NCBI RefSeq assembly: GCF_004353915.1
Contig: NZ_SMRP01000003.1
Coordinates: 552,851-616,850, forward strand
Source of the DNA: Paraburkholderia silviterrae
GTDB lineage: Bacteria > Pseudomonadota > Gammaproteobacteria > Burkholderiales > Burkholderiaceae
Length of the DNA: 64,000 nt
Reading direction: 5' to 3'
This document shows, in pieces, positions 19,046-27,772 of the stretch (position 1 is its first letter; each line of letters starts with the position of its first letter). The translations under genes were made by a program, and so were the position numbers. The notes below the pieces were generated by a model. That model did not search any database. It was not told the origin of the DNA and saw only the letters and a program-made list of their open reading frames with translations.

Positions 19046-20071
19046 ATGTCCGACAATCTGACCCCTGATCCCAACGAGCCGGCACGTCGCGCGCCCGCCG
19101 GGAAGTCCGGCAGCGCCAATGGCGCCGACGGCGGCAAGCCCGGCTGGGAGCGCGAGGCGCTCGAGCGCATTGCGCTAGCCGCGATCAACGAGCAGCGCGC
19201 GGCGCGGCGCTGGAAGATCTTCTTCCGCTTTGCGTTTCTCGCAGTGCTGCTGCTGATCGCGTGGAGTCTCATCGACCTTTCCGGCGCGCGCGTGGACAGT
19301 GGCGGCCGCCACACGGCGCTCGTCACGCTCAACGGCGAGATTTCGTCGGATACGCAAGCCAACGCCGAGGACATCAACAGCGCGCTCGACAGCGCCTTCG
19401 ACGACGACGGCACCGCTGGCGTGATCCTGCACATCGACAGCCCCGGCGGCTCGCCGGTGCAAGCGGGCATCATCAACGACGAGATCCACCGGCTGCGCAA
19501 GAAGTACCCGGCCATTCCGCTTTATGTGGTGGTGGGCGACATGTGCGCCTCGGGCGGCTATTACGTCGCCGCCGCGGCCGACAAGATCTATGTCAACAAG
19601 GCCAGCATCGTCGGCTCGATCGGCGTGCTGATGGACGGCTTCGGCTTCACGGGCCTGATGGACAAGCTCGGCGTCCAGCGCCGCCTGCGCACCTCGGGCG
19701 AGAACAAGGGCTTCTACGACCCGTTCTCGCCGGATACGCCGAAGATGGACGCGCATGCGCAGGAGATGCTCGACCAGATCCACCAGCAGTTCATCGACGC
19801 CGTGAAGGCGGGCCGCGGCCAGCGCCTGAAGGACTCGCCGGACGTCTTCTCGGGCCTCTTCTGGACCGGCCAGAAGAGCGTCGAGCTCGGCCTCGCTGAC
19901 GGTTTCGGCGACAACGACTATGTGGCGCGCGAGGTCATCAAGGCACCGGACATCGTCGACTACACGGTCAAGCAGGGCATCACCGACCGCGTGGCGAAGC
20001 GCTTTGGGGCGAGCATCGGCTCGGCAGCCGTGCATTCGCTGATCTCGGGCGGGAAGGTCTCAGTGCGTTGA
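19046..20071 (+). CDS. S49 family signal peptide peptidase (SppA type)
   Basis: Inner-membrane protease that degrades cleaved signal peptides. The 341-residue protein is the short form (E. coli SppA is about twice as long). A polar N-terminus is followed by one membrane helix (about 58-76) and a protease domain with IDSPGGSP near 130-137, nucleophile S169 in CASGGYY, and a lysine in SGENKGFY (K221), matching the Ser/Lys dyad of Bacillus SppA. Followed by a bidirectional terminator. Confidence 0.92.
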   Translation: MSDNLTPDPNEPARRAPAGKSGSANGADGGKPGWEREALERIALAAINEQRAARRWKIFFRFAFLAVLLLIAWSLIDLSGARVDSGGRHTALVTLNGEISSDTQANAEDINSALDSAFDDDGTAGVILHIDSPGGSPVQAGIINDEIHRLRKKYPAIPLYVVVGDMCASGGYYVAAAADKIYVNKASIVGSIGVLMDGFGFTGLMDKLGVQRRLRTSGENKGFYDPFSPDTPKMDAHAQEMLDQIHQQFIDAVKAGRGQRLKDSPDVFSGLFWTGQKSVELGLADGFGDNDYVAREVIKAPDIVDYTVKQGITDRVAKRFGASIGSAAVHSLISGGKVSVR

Positions 20072-20098
20072 TCCGCCGCGCGCAGGGTCATGCCGACG

Positions 20099-20140
20099 TA
20101 AAAACGGCCGCTGTCTGATCCACGGCGGCCGTTGTGTTTT
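20099..20140. terminator. Bidirectional intrinsic terminator
   Basis: AACGGCCGC / GCGGCCGTT stem with A-rich left flank and T-rich right flank, between the convergent S49 peptidase and methyltransferase genes. The leftward T-run is the better of the two. Confidence 0.8.
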
Positions 20141-20200
20141 GAGCGGGCGTGCACTCGATCTAGTGCCGATGCGTCGATGCGTCGATGCGCCGATACGCGC

Positions 20201-20923
20201 TCAGTTCGCCAGCAACAGGAAGATCGCGGGCCGCTTTTGCAACTCGGGCGCCGGCTTCTTCTTCCATTCGGACACGGCGCGGCTCACGATCGTCTCGGTG
20301 GCCAGCGTGAGGTCGGCGGCCACGCACACGAGCGTGGAAGGTGCGCAGGTCGCGAGCAGCGCGTCGAGCAGTTGGCGGTTGCGATAGGGCGTTTCGATGA
20401 AGATCTGCGTCTGCTTCGCCTTGCGAGAGGTCTGTTCCAGCTCGCGCAGCTTCTTCGTGCGCTCGTTCGCGTCGACAGGCAGGTAGCCGTGGAATGCGAA
20501 GCTCTGGCCGTTCAGGCCCGAGGCCATCAGCGCGAGCAGGATCGAGCTCGGCCCGACGAGCGGCACGACCTTGATGCCGCGCTCGTGCGCGCGTCGCACC
20601 AGCAGGGCGCCCGGATCGGCCACGGCGGGCACGCCGGCTTCGGAGACGAGCCCTGTGTCGATGCCGGCCAGCAGCGGCGCGAGCAGCCTGTCGATCTCGC
20701 CCGCGGGCGTGTTGACATTGAGTTCGCGAATCTCGATCTCCTGGATCGGCCGCGTGGTGCCGACGCGCTTCAGGAACGCGCGCGTGGTCTTGGCGTTTTC
20801 GCCGATATAGCTCGCCAGTGTGCCCGCGCGCTCGCGCACGGGCGCGGGCAGAACGGCGGCGAGCGCGGCGTCGTCGCCTTCGCCGAGCGTATTCGGGATC
20901 AGGTAGAGCGTGCCCGTGGTCAT
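20201..20923 (-). CDS. SAM-dependent methyltransferase, RsmI-like tetrapyrrole methylase family
   Basis: A 240-residue protein of the TP-methylase fold, similar to RsmI (16S rRNA C1402 2'-O-methylase) but shorter and divergent. It has NTPAGEIDRLLAPLLAG, then GLVSEAGVPAVADPGALLV near residue 93, then LVGPSSILLALMASGLNG near 120, the family SAM-binding features. It lacks the RsmI C-terminal helical domain. It is likely a paralogue rather than RsmI itself, which usually sits near penicillin-binding lipoprotein genes. Its start overlaps the maf stop by four bases. Confidence 0.82.
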   Translation of the reverse strand: MTTGTLYLIPNTLGEGDDAALAAVLPAPVRERAGTLASYIGENAKTTRAFLKRVGTTRPIQEIEIRELNVNTPAGEIDRLLAPLLAGIDTGLVSEAGVPAVADPGALLVRRAHERGIKVVPLVGPSSILLALMASGLNGQSFAFHGYLPVDANERTKKLRELEQTSRKAKQTQIFIETPYRNRQLLDALLATCAPSTLVCVAADLTLATETIVSRAVSEWKKKPAPELQKRPAIFLLLAN

Positions 20924-21567
20924 GGCTGAGCCTCCTGCGGCGCCAGTAGCGGATAGCCGGCGGCAAGCAGCATGCGCGTGAGCGCGATGAGCGGCAGGCC
21001 GATCAGTGCGGTGGGGTCGTCGGATTCGATCGCTTCGAGCAGCGCGATGCCAAGCCCCTCCGATTTCGCGCTGCCCGCGCAGTCGTAGGGCTGCTCGGCG
21101 CGCAGATAGGCGTCGAGTGCGGCGTCGGGCAGGTCGCGAAAGCGGACTTTGGTCACGACATCGACGGTATCCGTTTGGCCAGTAGCGGTGTCGAGCAGAC
21201 TGAGCGCACTATGGAACAACACTTCGCGCCCGCGCATGGCGCGCAGCTGATCGAGCGCGCGCTCGTGCGTGCCCGGTTTGCCGATCTGGTGGCCGTCGAA
21301 GGTCGCCACCTGGTCGGAGCCGATCACGAGCGCGCGCCCGGTGCCGACCGGCAGGGCGGCGGCCACGGCACGGGCCTTGACCTCGGCGAGACGCAGCGCC
21401 GTGGCTTCGGGCGTTTCGCCGGGCTGCGGCGTTTCGTCGATGGCTGGCACGGCGGTGTCGAAAGGAATGCGCAGGCGCTCGAGCAGCTCGCGGCGGTAGC
21501 GCGAACTGGAGGCGAGAATCAGCGCGGGGCGGCCCGTCTGTGGGGCCGTTGCAGCGGTTTCCTGCAT
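20920..21567 (-). CDS. Maf-like nucleotide pyrophosphatase, YceF type
   Basis: House-cleaning pyrophosphatase of 215 residues. The N-terminal signature LASSSRYRRELLERL matches the m7GTP-specific YceF branch (S-x-x-RR-x-LL) better than the dTTP/UTP-specific YhdE branch (S-P-R-R). IDETPQPGE and GSDQVATFDG segments follow, as in the family. Context agrees: yceF is beside yceD-rpmF in E. coli. The start at 21567 is chosen because upstream residues are low-complexity. Divergent from yceD. Confidence 0.9.
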   Translation of the reverse strand: MQETAATAPQTGRPALILASSSRYRRELLERLRIPFDTAVPAIDETPQPGETPEATALRLAEVKARAVAAALPVGTGRALVIGSDQVATFDGHQIGKPGTHERALDQLRAMRGREVLFHSALSLLDTATGQTDTVDVVTKVRFRDLPDAALDAYLRAEQPYDCAGSAKSEGLGIALLEAIESDDPTALIGLPLIALTRMLLAAGYPLLAPQEAQP

Positions 21568-21696
21568 GATGGTCGGATCGTGAGAATGGGTCGTAGGGCG
21601 GCGACTGGCGGGCAAGGCATTCGGCAATCACTGTCGCAAAAGGCGTGGTTAAAAACGGGGGCGGATTTCATTGCGGCCCGTCCGACCTGCCGATGA

Positions 21697-21730
21697 TTTT
21701 GCCGACGCATTTGCCGACGCATTTGCCGAA
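21697..21730. repeat. Three copies of TTTGCCGACGCA-type repeat
   Basis: Direct repeat of about 12 bases, two full copies plus most of a third, located between maf and the yceD promoter. Could be slippage or a protein site; nothing decides. Confidence 0.65.
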
Positions 21731-21773
21731 ATACTCAAGCCGCACAGAGGCTTGTGAGCGTGAGCTTAAGTGT

Positions 21774-21802
21774 TTGACTCGCAAAGATAAAGGCGCTATG
21801 AT
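21774..21802 (+). promoter_or_regulatory. Strong sigma-70 promoter upstream of yceD-rpmF
   Basis: TTGACT, 17-base spacer, TATGAT: five of six matches in each box. It faces yceD and predicts a leader of about 240 bases. Confidence 0.75.
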
Positions 21803-22050
21803 TTTGGGCTTTTCATCGGTACGCTCACTTCGCGCGTCTTGAGCAAGCGCTGGTCAATGCCCTTGGCCAATGTTTGAAACGTGCATTAAAGAGAGCGGCA
21901 ATCCGTAGCTCGGCGTGCCTGAGCGTACCGGAGCCGATTGAAGCAGGTGCTGCAAGCGGGTAGATCAAGAATGCAGCTCGGCAGCATGGTCCGGCTTTTT
22001 ACAATGCCTGCCATGGTCTGCAGGCCGTACTTCTGGAGCAGGAGAGCGCA
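21803..22050 (+). other. Predicted long leader of the yceD-rpmF transcript
   Basis: About 240 gene-free bases follow the promoter. I see no known riboswitch consensus. A second -10-like TACAAT lies at 22000-22005 without a good -35. The yceD start is preceded by GGAGCAGGAGAG. Confidence 0.4.
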
Positions 22051-22722
22051 ATGACCGAACATCCTGGCAAGCCTGCCGGCGCCGCGTTGGAAAAGGGCGC
22101 GCAGGACAAGAGCGCACTCAATCCGCGCGACGTCGATATCTTCGAATTCGCGCGTAGCGGCCGCAGTGCCTCGGGCACGGTGCGTCTCTCGCAGTTGCCG
22201 CGCATGCTAAACGAAGTCCCGGCCGAGGCGCCAGACCGCGACACCGCGTTCACGTGGCAGGCCGAGGGCTTCAAGCAACAGGAATTGCAGGACGACGGCA
22301 CCGAGGGGCCGCAGCCGTATCTGCGGCTCGCGATTCACGGTGGCGCATGGCTTACGTGTCAGCGGTGCGTCGCTCCTTACGAGCAGGCGTTCCACGCGGA
22401 CACCGTCTTCCGCATCGTCCAGACGGAAGAAGAGGCGGACGAGTTTCCGCTCGACGACGATGAATTCGATGTGATTGTGGGCTCGCGCCATTTCGATCTC
22501 GTCGACTTGATCGAAGAGGAGTTGTTGCTCTCGCTGCCGCTCGTGCCGAAGCACGAAGTTTGTCCGGAAATTCACGAAAGCCTTGCCTCGGGTGCCGACG
22601 GCGCGGAAGGCGTGGATTCCGTGGACGACGTGCCGGAGCAGGAAATCGAGCCGGAAGAGCGCGTCAACCCGTTTGCGGCGCTCGAATCGCTCAAGAAGGA
22701 CGGTCCCGGCAGCAAGCACTGA
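22051..22722 (+). CDS. yceD: YceD, DUF177 large-subunit rRNA accumulation protein
   Basis: A 223-residue cytosolic protein required for normal 23S rRNA accumulation in E. coli and plant plastids. The DUF177 hallmarks are seen: TCQRCVAPYEQAF near 110, an acidic stretch, and the FDLVDLIEEELLLSLPLVP segment near 150-168 with a following cysteine. The C-terminal 50 residues are acidic and variable. Directly upstream of rpmF (L32), the near-universal partner of this gene. Confidence 0.92.
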   Translation: MTEHPGKPAGAALEKGAQDKSALNPRDVDIFEFARSGRSASGTVRLSQLPRMLNEVPAEAPDRDTAFTWQAEGFKQQELQDDGTEGPQPYLRLAIHGGAWLTCQRCVAPYEQAFHADTVFRIVQTEEEADEFPLDDDEFDVIVGSRHFDLVDLIEEELLLSLPLVPKHEVCPEIHESLASGADGAEGVDSVDDVPEQEIEPEERVNPFAALESLKKDGPGSKH

Positions 22723-22854
22723 GTGTTTACTGAGTGGCTGCAGGTGGCGTGCAGTATCAATTCGTGGGCCCAGTCCCGGAGTCCGGCTACCCCCTAAGGG
22801 TGGCGGCGGCCGGATCGGGCTGTGTTAGAATTTGGAAAATTTTCAGGAGTTATC

Positions 22855-23034
22855 ATGGCAGTTCAACAAAACAAGAAGTCGCCGTCGAAGCGCGGTATGC
22901 ACCGCTCGCACGATTTCCTCACGGGCGCGCCGCTGGCTGTCGAGCCGAGCACGGGTGAAGTGCATCTGCGTCACCACATCAGCCCGAACGGCTACTACCG
23001 CGGCAAGAAAGTCGTCAAGACCAAGAACGACTAA
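22855..23034 (+). CDS. rpmF: 50S ribosomal protein L32
   Basis: 59-residue ribosomal protein with the expected start [20 protein letters not shown]. It contains no cysteines, so it is the zinc-free (C-minus) form like that of E. coli. An AGGAG precedes the ATG at the right distance; the in-frame ATG at 22822 is out of family. Confidence 0.97.
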   Translation: MAVQQNKKSPSKRGMHRSHDFLTGAPLAVEPSTGEVHLRHHISPNGYYRGKKVVKTKND

Positions 23035-23127
23035 TCGTTCCAGCGTGCGGCGCGGCAACCCGAAAACGGGTTTCCAGGCAGCGCCGCACATGGCGATTCT
23101 GTTCGCTTGACAATTTTTCGGCTCGGC

Positions 23128-23159
23128 AAAAAAGGCGGCATTCATCTGCCGCTTTTTTG
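23128..23159 (+). terminator. Terminator-like hairpin between rpmF and plsX
   Basis: AAAAAAGGCGGCA / TGCCGCTTTTTT stem with a single bulged G and a T-run. It sits only 22 bases before the plsX start, so it may attenuate rather than fully stop transcription into the fab genes. Confidence 0.75.
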
Positions 23160-23181
23160 TGCCTGAAATCCGTCGCATTCC

Positions 23182-24327
23182 ATGACTGTTACGCTCACGA
23201 TAGATTGCATGGGAGGCGACCACGGTCCGTCCGTAACGGTGCCTGCCGCAGTCAATTTCGTCCGCTCGCATCCCGACGCGCGACTGCAACTGGTGGGCAT
23301 CGAGACGGCGATCCGCGCCCAGCTCAAGAAGCTGAAGGCGCTGGACCTCCCCGCACTTTCAGTCGTTCCCGCCACCGAGGTCGTCGAAATGGACGATCCG
23401 GTCGAAGTCGCCCTTCGCAAGAAGAAAGACTCGTCGATGCGCGTCGCGCTCAATCGCGTGAAAGAGGGCGAGGCGCAGGCTTGCGTCTCGGCCGGCAACA
23501 CCGGCGCGCTCATGGCCGTCTCGCGATACGTGCTCAAGACGCTGCCCGGCATCGAGAGGCCGGCCATCGCGTTCGCGCTGCCCAACGCGCGTGGCTACAC
23601 GACGATGCTCGACCTCGGCGCGAACGTCGACTGCGAACCTCAGCACCTGCTGCAATTCGCCGAGATGGGCCACGCCCTTGTTGCCGCGCTCGAGGGCAAG
23701 GAGCGCCCGACCATCGGGCTCCTGAATATCGGCGAAGAAGTCATCAAGGGCAACGAGATCATCAAGCGCGCGGGCGAATTGCTGCGCGCGAGCACGCTGA
23801 ACTTCCGCGGCAACGTGGAAGGCAATGACATTTACAAGGGCACCGTCGACGTCATCGTCTGCGACGGTTTCGTTGGGAATGTCGCGCTGAAAACGTCGGA
23901 GGGCCTCGCGCAGATGCTCAATGACATGATCAAGGAAGAGTTCGGCCGCTCGTGGCTCACGAAGCTCATGGCGATCACCGCGCTGCCGGTGCTCATGCGT
24001 TTCAAAAAGCGCGTCGATCACCGCCAGTACAACGGCGCCGCGCTGCTCGGCCTGAAGAGCCTCGTCTTCAAGAGCCATGGCTCTGCCGACGCCTATGCGT
24101 TTGAGTGGGCGATCAAACGCGGGTATGATGCCGTCAAAAATGGTGTGCTGGAGCGTCTCGCGCGCGCCATGGAAGAAAACGCCAGTTCACTCGAACAGGC
24201 GGCCGGCGGCCAGAACAGTACCGCCGCAAGGGCTCCCGAGGAGCCGTCCGCGGGTCCATCCGCGAGCTCACCCGGTCAGACGGCGGGCGGTCTGCCGCCC
24301 GGCGCCGCATCATCCTCGAAGGCATAA
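23182..24327 (+). CDS. plsX: Phosphate acyltransferase PlsX
   Basis: Makes acyl-phosphate from acyl-ACP for phospholipid synthesis. The 381-residue protein begins [16 protein letters not shown], has [10 protein letters not shown] near 107 and the [15 protein letters not shown] segment near 295, all family-typical. Residues from about 335 to the end are Ala/Ser/Pro/Gly-rich and look disordered, making the protein 30-40 residues longer than usual. The stop and the fabH start share one base (TAATG). Confidence 0.96.
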   Translation: MTVTLTIDCMGGDHGPSVTVPAAVNFVRSHPDARLQLVGIETAIRAQLKKLKALDLPALSVVPATEVVEMDDPVEVALRKKKDSSMRVALNRVKEGEAQACVSAGNTGALMAVSRYVLKTLPGIERPAIAFALPNARGYTTMLDLGANVDCEPQHLLQFAEMGHALVAALEGKERPTIGLLNIGEEVIKGNEIIKRAGELLRASTLNFRGNVEGNDIYKGTVDVIVCDGFVGNVALKTSEGLAQMLNDMIKEEFGRSWLTKLMAITALPVLMRFKKRVDHRQYNGAALLGLKSLVFKSHGSADAYAFEWAIKRGYDAVKNGVLERLARAMEENASSLEQAAGGQNSTAARAPEEPSAGPSASSPGQTAGGLPPGAASSSKA

Positions 24328-25316
24328 TGGCTCAATCGACTCTCTATTCCCGCGTGCTCGGCACGGGCAGTTTTCTTCCGCCTGAGCGCGTCACCAATCA
24401 GGATCTGGCCGAGCGGCTTGCCGCGCAAGGCGTCGAGACGAGCGACGAGTGGATCGTCGCCCGCACGGGCATTCACGCGCGCCACTTCGCGGCCCCCGAC
24501 GTCACGACCAGCGATCTCTCGCTCGCGGCTTCGCAGCGCGCGATCGCCGCTGCCGACGTCGACCCGCAATCGATCGATCTCATCATTGTCGCCACTTCCA
24601 CGCCCGATTTCGTGTTTCCGAGCACTGCCTGCTTGCTGCAGAATAAGCTCGGCATCCGCAATCACGGCGCGGCGTTCGACGTGCAGGCCGTGTGCTCGGG
24701 TTTCGCTTACGCCGTTTCGGTCGCCGACAGCCTGATTCGCAGCGGCCAGCACAAGACGGCGCTCGTGGTGGGCGCGGAAACCTTCTCGCGCATTCTCGAC
24801 TTCAAGGACCGCACGACCTGCGTGCTGTTCGGCGACGGCGCGGGCGCGATCGTGATGCAGGCTTCCGACGAACCGGGCGTGCTCTCGAGCGCGCTGCACG
24901 CCGACGGCAGCTACGCGCACATTCTCTGTACGCCGGGCAACGTGAACGGCGGCGTGATCGCCGGTAACGCGTTCCTGCATATGGACGGCCAGGCCGTGTT
25001 CAAGCTCGCCGTGAACGTGCTCGAGAAGGTCGCGATCGAGGCGCTCGAAAAGGCGCAGCTCACCGCCGACCAGATCGACTGGCTGATCCCGCACCAGGCC
25101 AACATCCGCATCATGCAGGGCACCTGCCGCAAGCTCGGCCTGCCTGCCGAGCGCATGGTGGTCACCGTGGGCGAGCACGGCAATACCTCGGCGGCTTCGA
25201 TTCCGCTCGCATTCGACGTCGCAGTGCGCGACGGCCGCATCAAGCGCGGCCAGAACGTGCTGATCGAAGGCGTCGGCGGCGGCTTTACCTGGGGCGCCTC
25301 CGTCATCCGCTTCTGA
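24327..25316 (+). CDS. fabH: 3-oxoacyl-ACP synthase III
   Basis: Starts fatty acid synthesis by condensing acetyl-CoA with malonyl-ACP. The 329-residue protein has the catalytic triad C123 (AVCSGFAYA), H256 (PHQANIRI) and N286 (GNTSAAS). Translationally coupled to plsX. Together with fabD, fabG, acpP and fabF it forms the conserved fatty acid synthesis cluster. Confidence 0.97.
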   Translation: MAQSTLYSRVLGTGSFLPPERVTNQDLAERLAAQGVETSDEWIVARTGIHARHFAAPDVTTSDLSLAASQRAIAAADVDPQSIDLIIVATSTPDFVFPSTACLLQNKLGIRNHGAAFDVQAVCSGFAYAVSVADSLIRSGQHKTALVVGAETFSRILDFKDRTTCVLFGDGAGAIVMQASDEPGVLSSALHADGSYAHILCTPGNVNGGVIAGNAFLHMDGQAVFKLAVNVLEKVAIEALEKAQLTADQIDWLIPHQANIRIMQGTCRKLGLPAERMVVTVGEHGNTSAASIPLAFDVAVRDGRIKRGQNVLIEGVGGGFTWGASVIRF

Positions 25317-25438
25317 CCCGACCCTGGAATGGGCTTTTGCGCTCCCGCATTGAGTGGACGCGCGTGCGACGCGCGCGGCCCGAAAGCGGTAAATCGGAGC
25401 GCATCGCCCATCTGTTTTGATCGAATATTGGGGACGTT

Positions 25439-26377
25439 ATGAAATTCGCGTTCGTTTTTCCCGGACAAGGCTCGCAAGCCGTCGGCATGCTCGACGCCTT
25501 TGGCGATAACGCCATCGTGCGCGAGACGCTCAAGGAAGCGTCCGATGCGCTCAACCAGGACCTCGGCAAGTTGATCGCCGAAGGCCCCGCCGACGAGCTC
25601 AATCTCACCACCAACACCCAGCCGGTCATGCTCACCGCCGCCTGCGCCGTCTATCGCGCGTGGCAAGCGGCGGGCGGCCCGGCCCCGGCAATCGTCGCGG
25701 GCCATAGCCTCGGCGAATACACGGCGCTCGTTGCCGCAGGCGTGCTCGCGTTCCGCGACGCCGTGCCGCTCGTGCGCTTCCGCGCGCAGGCGATGCAAAG
25801 TGCGGTGCCGGTGGGCGAGGGCGGCATGGCCGCCGTGCTTGGCCTCGACGACGACACTGTGCGCGCCGTCTGTACCGAAGCGGCTGCCGCGAGCGGCGGC
25901 GTGGTCGAAGCGGTGAACTTCAACGCGCCGGCGCAGGTCGTGATCGCGGGCCATAAGGGCGCGGTCGAGAAGGCCTGCGAGATCGCCAAGGGCAAGGGCG
26001 CCAAGCGCGCGCTGCCGCTGCCGGTTTCCGCGCCGTTCCACTCGTCGCTGCTCAAGCCCGCATCGGACCAGCTGCGCGAGTATCTCGCGAGCGTCACGCT
26101 CAACGCACCGCAGATCCCGGTCGTGAACAATGTCGACGTGGCCTTCGAAACCGATCCCGCAAAGATCCGCGACGCGCTCGTGCGTCAGGCCGCGGGCCCG
26201 GTGCGCTGGGTCGAGTGCGTGAAGGCGATTGCCGCTCAGGGCGCGACGCACGTGATCGAATGCGGTCCCGGCAAGGTGCTTGCGGGCCTCACCAAGCGTA
26301 TCGACGGCAACCTGGCCGGCGCCTCGGTGGCCGATCCGAAGTCGCTCGAGGAAGCGCTCGCGCTTCTCAAAGCCTAA
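25439..26377 (+). CDS. fabD: Malonyl-CoA:ACP transacylase
   Basis: Loads malonyl groups onto AcpP. The 312-residue protein begins FAFVFPGQGSQ and has nucleophile S90 in GHSLGEY, histidine H201 in SAPFHSSLL and GPGKVLAGL near the end, all as in E. coli FabD. It lies 122 bases after fabH and 41 bases before fabG, in the same direction. Confidence 0.97.
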   Translation: MKFAFVFPGQGSQAVGMLDAFGDNAIVRETLKEASDALNQDLGKLIAEGPADELNLTTNTQPVMLTAACAVYRAWQAAGGPAPAIVAGHSLGEYTALVAAGVLAFRDAVPLVRFRAQAMQSAVPVGEGGMAAVLGLDDDTVRAVCTEAAAASGGVVEAVNFNAPAQVVIAGHKGAVEKACEIAKGKGAKRALPLPVSAPFHSSLLKPASDQLREYLASVTLNAPQIPVVNNVDVAFETDPAKIRDALVRQAAGPVRWVECVKAIAAQGATHVIECGPGKVLAGLTKRIDGNLAGASVADPKSLEEALALLKA

Positions 26378-26418
26378 GCCGCAGCATCGAAAAGCATCAA
26401 ACGCAACGGATTCGAACG

Positions 26419-27168
26419 ATGGAAAAGACTCTCGACAATCAAGCCGCGATCGTCACCGGCGCATCGCGCGGCATCGGCCGGGCGATCGCGCTCGAACTGG
26501 CGCGCCAGGGCGCGACGGTGATCGGCACGGCAACGAGCGAAGCCGGCGCGCAGGCCATCACCGCGGCTTTCGAAGCAGCCGGTGTGAAGGGCCGCGGCGC
26601 GGTCCTCAACGTCAACGACGCGGCTGCGGCCGAAGCGCTCATCGACGCGACGGTCAAGGAGTTCGGCGGCCTCGCGATCCTCGTCAACAATGCGGGCATC
26701 ACGCAGGACAACCTGGCGATGCGCATGAAGGACGACGAGTGGGACGCCGTGATCGACACCAACCTGAAGTCGGTGTTCCGCCTCTCGCGCGCCGTGCTGC
26801 GTCCGATGATGAAGGCGCGCAGCGGCCGCATCATCAACATTACCTCGGTGGTCGGCTCGTCGGGCAACCCGGGCCAGGCCAACTACGCGGCGGCCAAGGC
26901 CGGCGTCGCGGGCATGACGCGCGCGCTCGCGCGCGAGATCGGCAGCCGCGGCATCACCGTGAACTGCGTGGCGCCGGGCTTCATCGACACCGACATGACC
27001 AAGGATCTGCCCGCCGAGCAGCAGACGGCGCTCAAGCAGCAGATCCCGCTGGGACGCCTTGGCAGCCCGGAAGACATCGCTCACGCGGTCGTCTTTCTCG
27101 CCTCGCCGCAGGCAGGCTATATCACGGGCACTACGTTGCACGTGAATGGCGGGATGTATATGTCTTAA
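26419..27168 (+). CDS. fabG: 3-oxoacyl-ACP reductase FabG
   Basis: NADPH-dependent reductase of the SDR fold, 249 residues. The cofactor motif is TGASRGIG (13-20), NNAG lies near 90-93, and the catalytic triad is S143, Y156 and K160 (YAAAK). The C-terminal GTTLHVNGGMYMS is typical. An upstream ATG at 26215 lies inside fabD and is rejected. Confidence 0.97.
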   Translation: MEKTLDNQAAIVTGASRGIGRAIALELARQGATVIGTATSEAGAQAITAAFEAAGVKGRGAVLNVNDAAAAEALIDATVKEFGGLAILVNNAGITQDNLAMRMKDDEWDAVIDTNLKSVFRLSRAVLRPMMKARSGRIINITSVVGSSGNPGQANYAAAKAGVAGMTRALAREIGSRGITVNCVAPGFIDTDMTKDLPAEQQTALKQQIPLGRLGSPEDIAHAVVFLASPQAGYITGTTLHVNGGMYMS

Positions 27169-27221
27169 CCGGATTCAGGTACTATCCGCGCCTTGATGCG
27201 CCTGTGTGAATAACCTCGCCA

Positions 27222-27266
27222 GGCGCTCTCGCGAATAGCCGTTCCGGAACCGCGAGCGCCGCTTTT
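27222..27266 (+). terminator. Terminator-like hairpin between fabG and acpP
   Basis: GGCGCTC-T-CGCG pairs with CGCGAGCGCC (one bulge) and is followed by GCTTTTC. The short T-run suggests partial termination. acpP may have its own promoter just after it: TAAAAT at 27285-27290 with a weak TTTTCT 16 bases upstream. Confidence 0.5.
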
Positions 27267-27336
27267 CTGCCAGGTCAAACCTGATAAAATGCGCGCACTC
27301 GCATTTATGAGCTAACTTTTTTCCCTTGGAGGGGTA

Positions 27337-27576
27337 ATGGACAACATCGAACAGCGCGTCAAGAAGATCGTCGCCGAGCAACTGGGCGTCGCCGAAGCTG
27401 AAATCAAGAACGAAGCTTCGTTCGTGAACGATCTGGGCGCAGACTCGCTCGACACCGTGGAACTGGTGATGGCCCTCGAAGACGAATTCGGCATGGAAAT
27501 CCCGGACGAGGAAGCCGAGAAGATCACGACGGTTCAGCAAGCGATCGACTACGCTCGCGCGAACGTCAAGGCCTAA
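27337..27576 (+). CDS. acpP: Acyl carrier protein
   Basis: 79-residue acidic carrier of fatty acyl chains. The phosphopantetheine site is S37 in LGADSLDT. A strong TTGGAGGGG precedes the start, fitting very high expression. The holo form is made by AcpS, whose gene is also in this window at 41257. Confidence 0.98.
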
Positions 27577-27697
27577 GCGCCAACTTCCTGCCCGGGCCGG
27601 CGCGCGCACGCAAGTTGCACGCTAGCGGCCCGCGAGGACGCTTGCCCGTGAAACCGCGAACGCCCCGCACCTGCTGCGGGACATCTGCCGGTCAACT

Positions 27698-27749
27698 AGC
27701 CACAGGGCTCACAGGAGCATTTCCTGTGGCCTCTGTGGCTTTTGTTTTG
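27698..27749 (+). terminator. Intrinsic terminator after acpP
   Basis: AGCCACAG pairs with CTGTGGCT, with an inner CACAGGA/TCCTGTG pairing, followed by TTTTGTTTT. It lies 24 bases before the fabF start, so fabF is probably transcribed by read-through or a separate promoter. Confidence 0.8.
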
Positions 27750-27772
27750 TCATCTATGGAAAAGGGGTTACC

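Noticed and set aside
23107-23135. TTGACA upstream of plsX as a promoter
   Set aside because: No -10 at acceptable spacing; the following A-run is part of the terminator hairpin.
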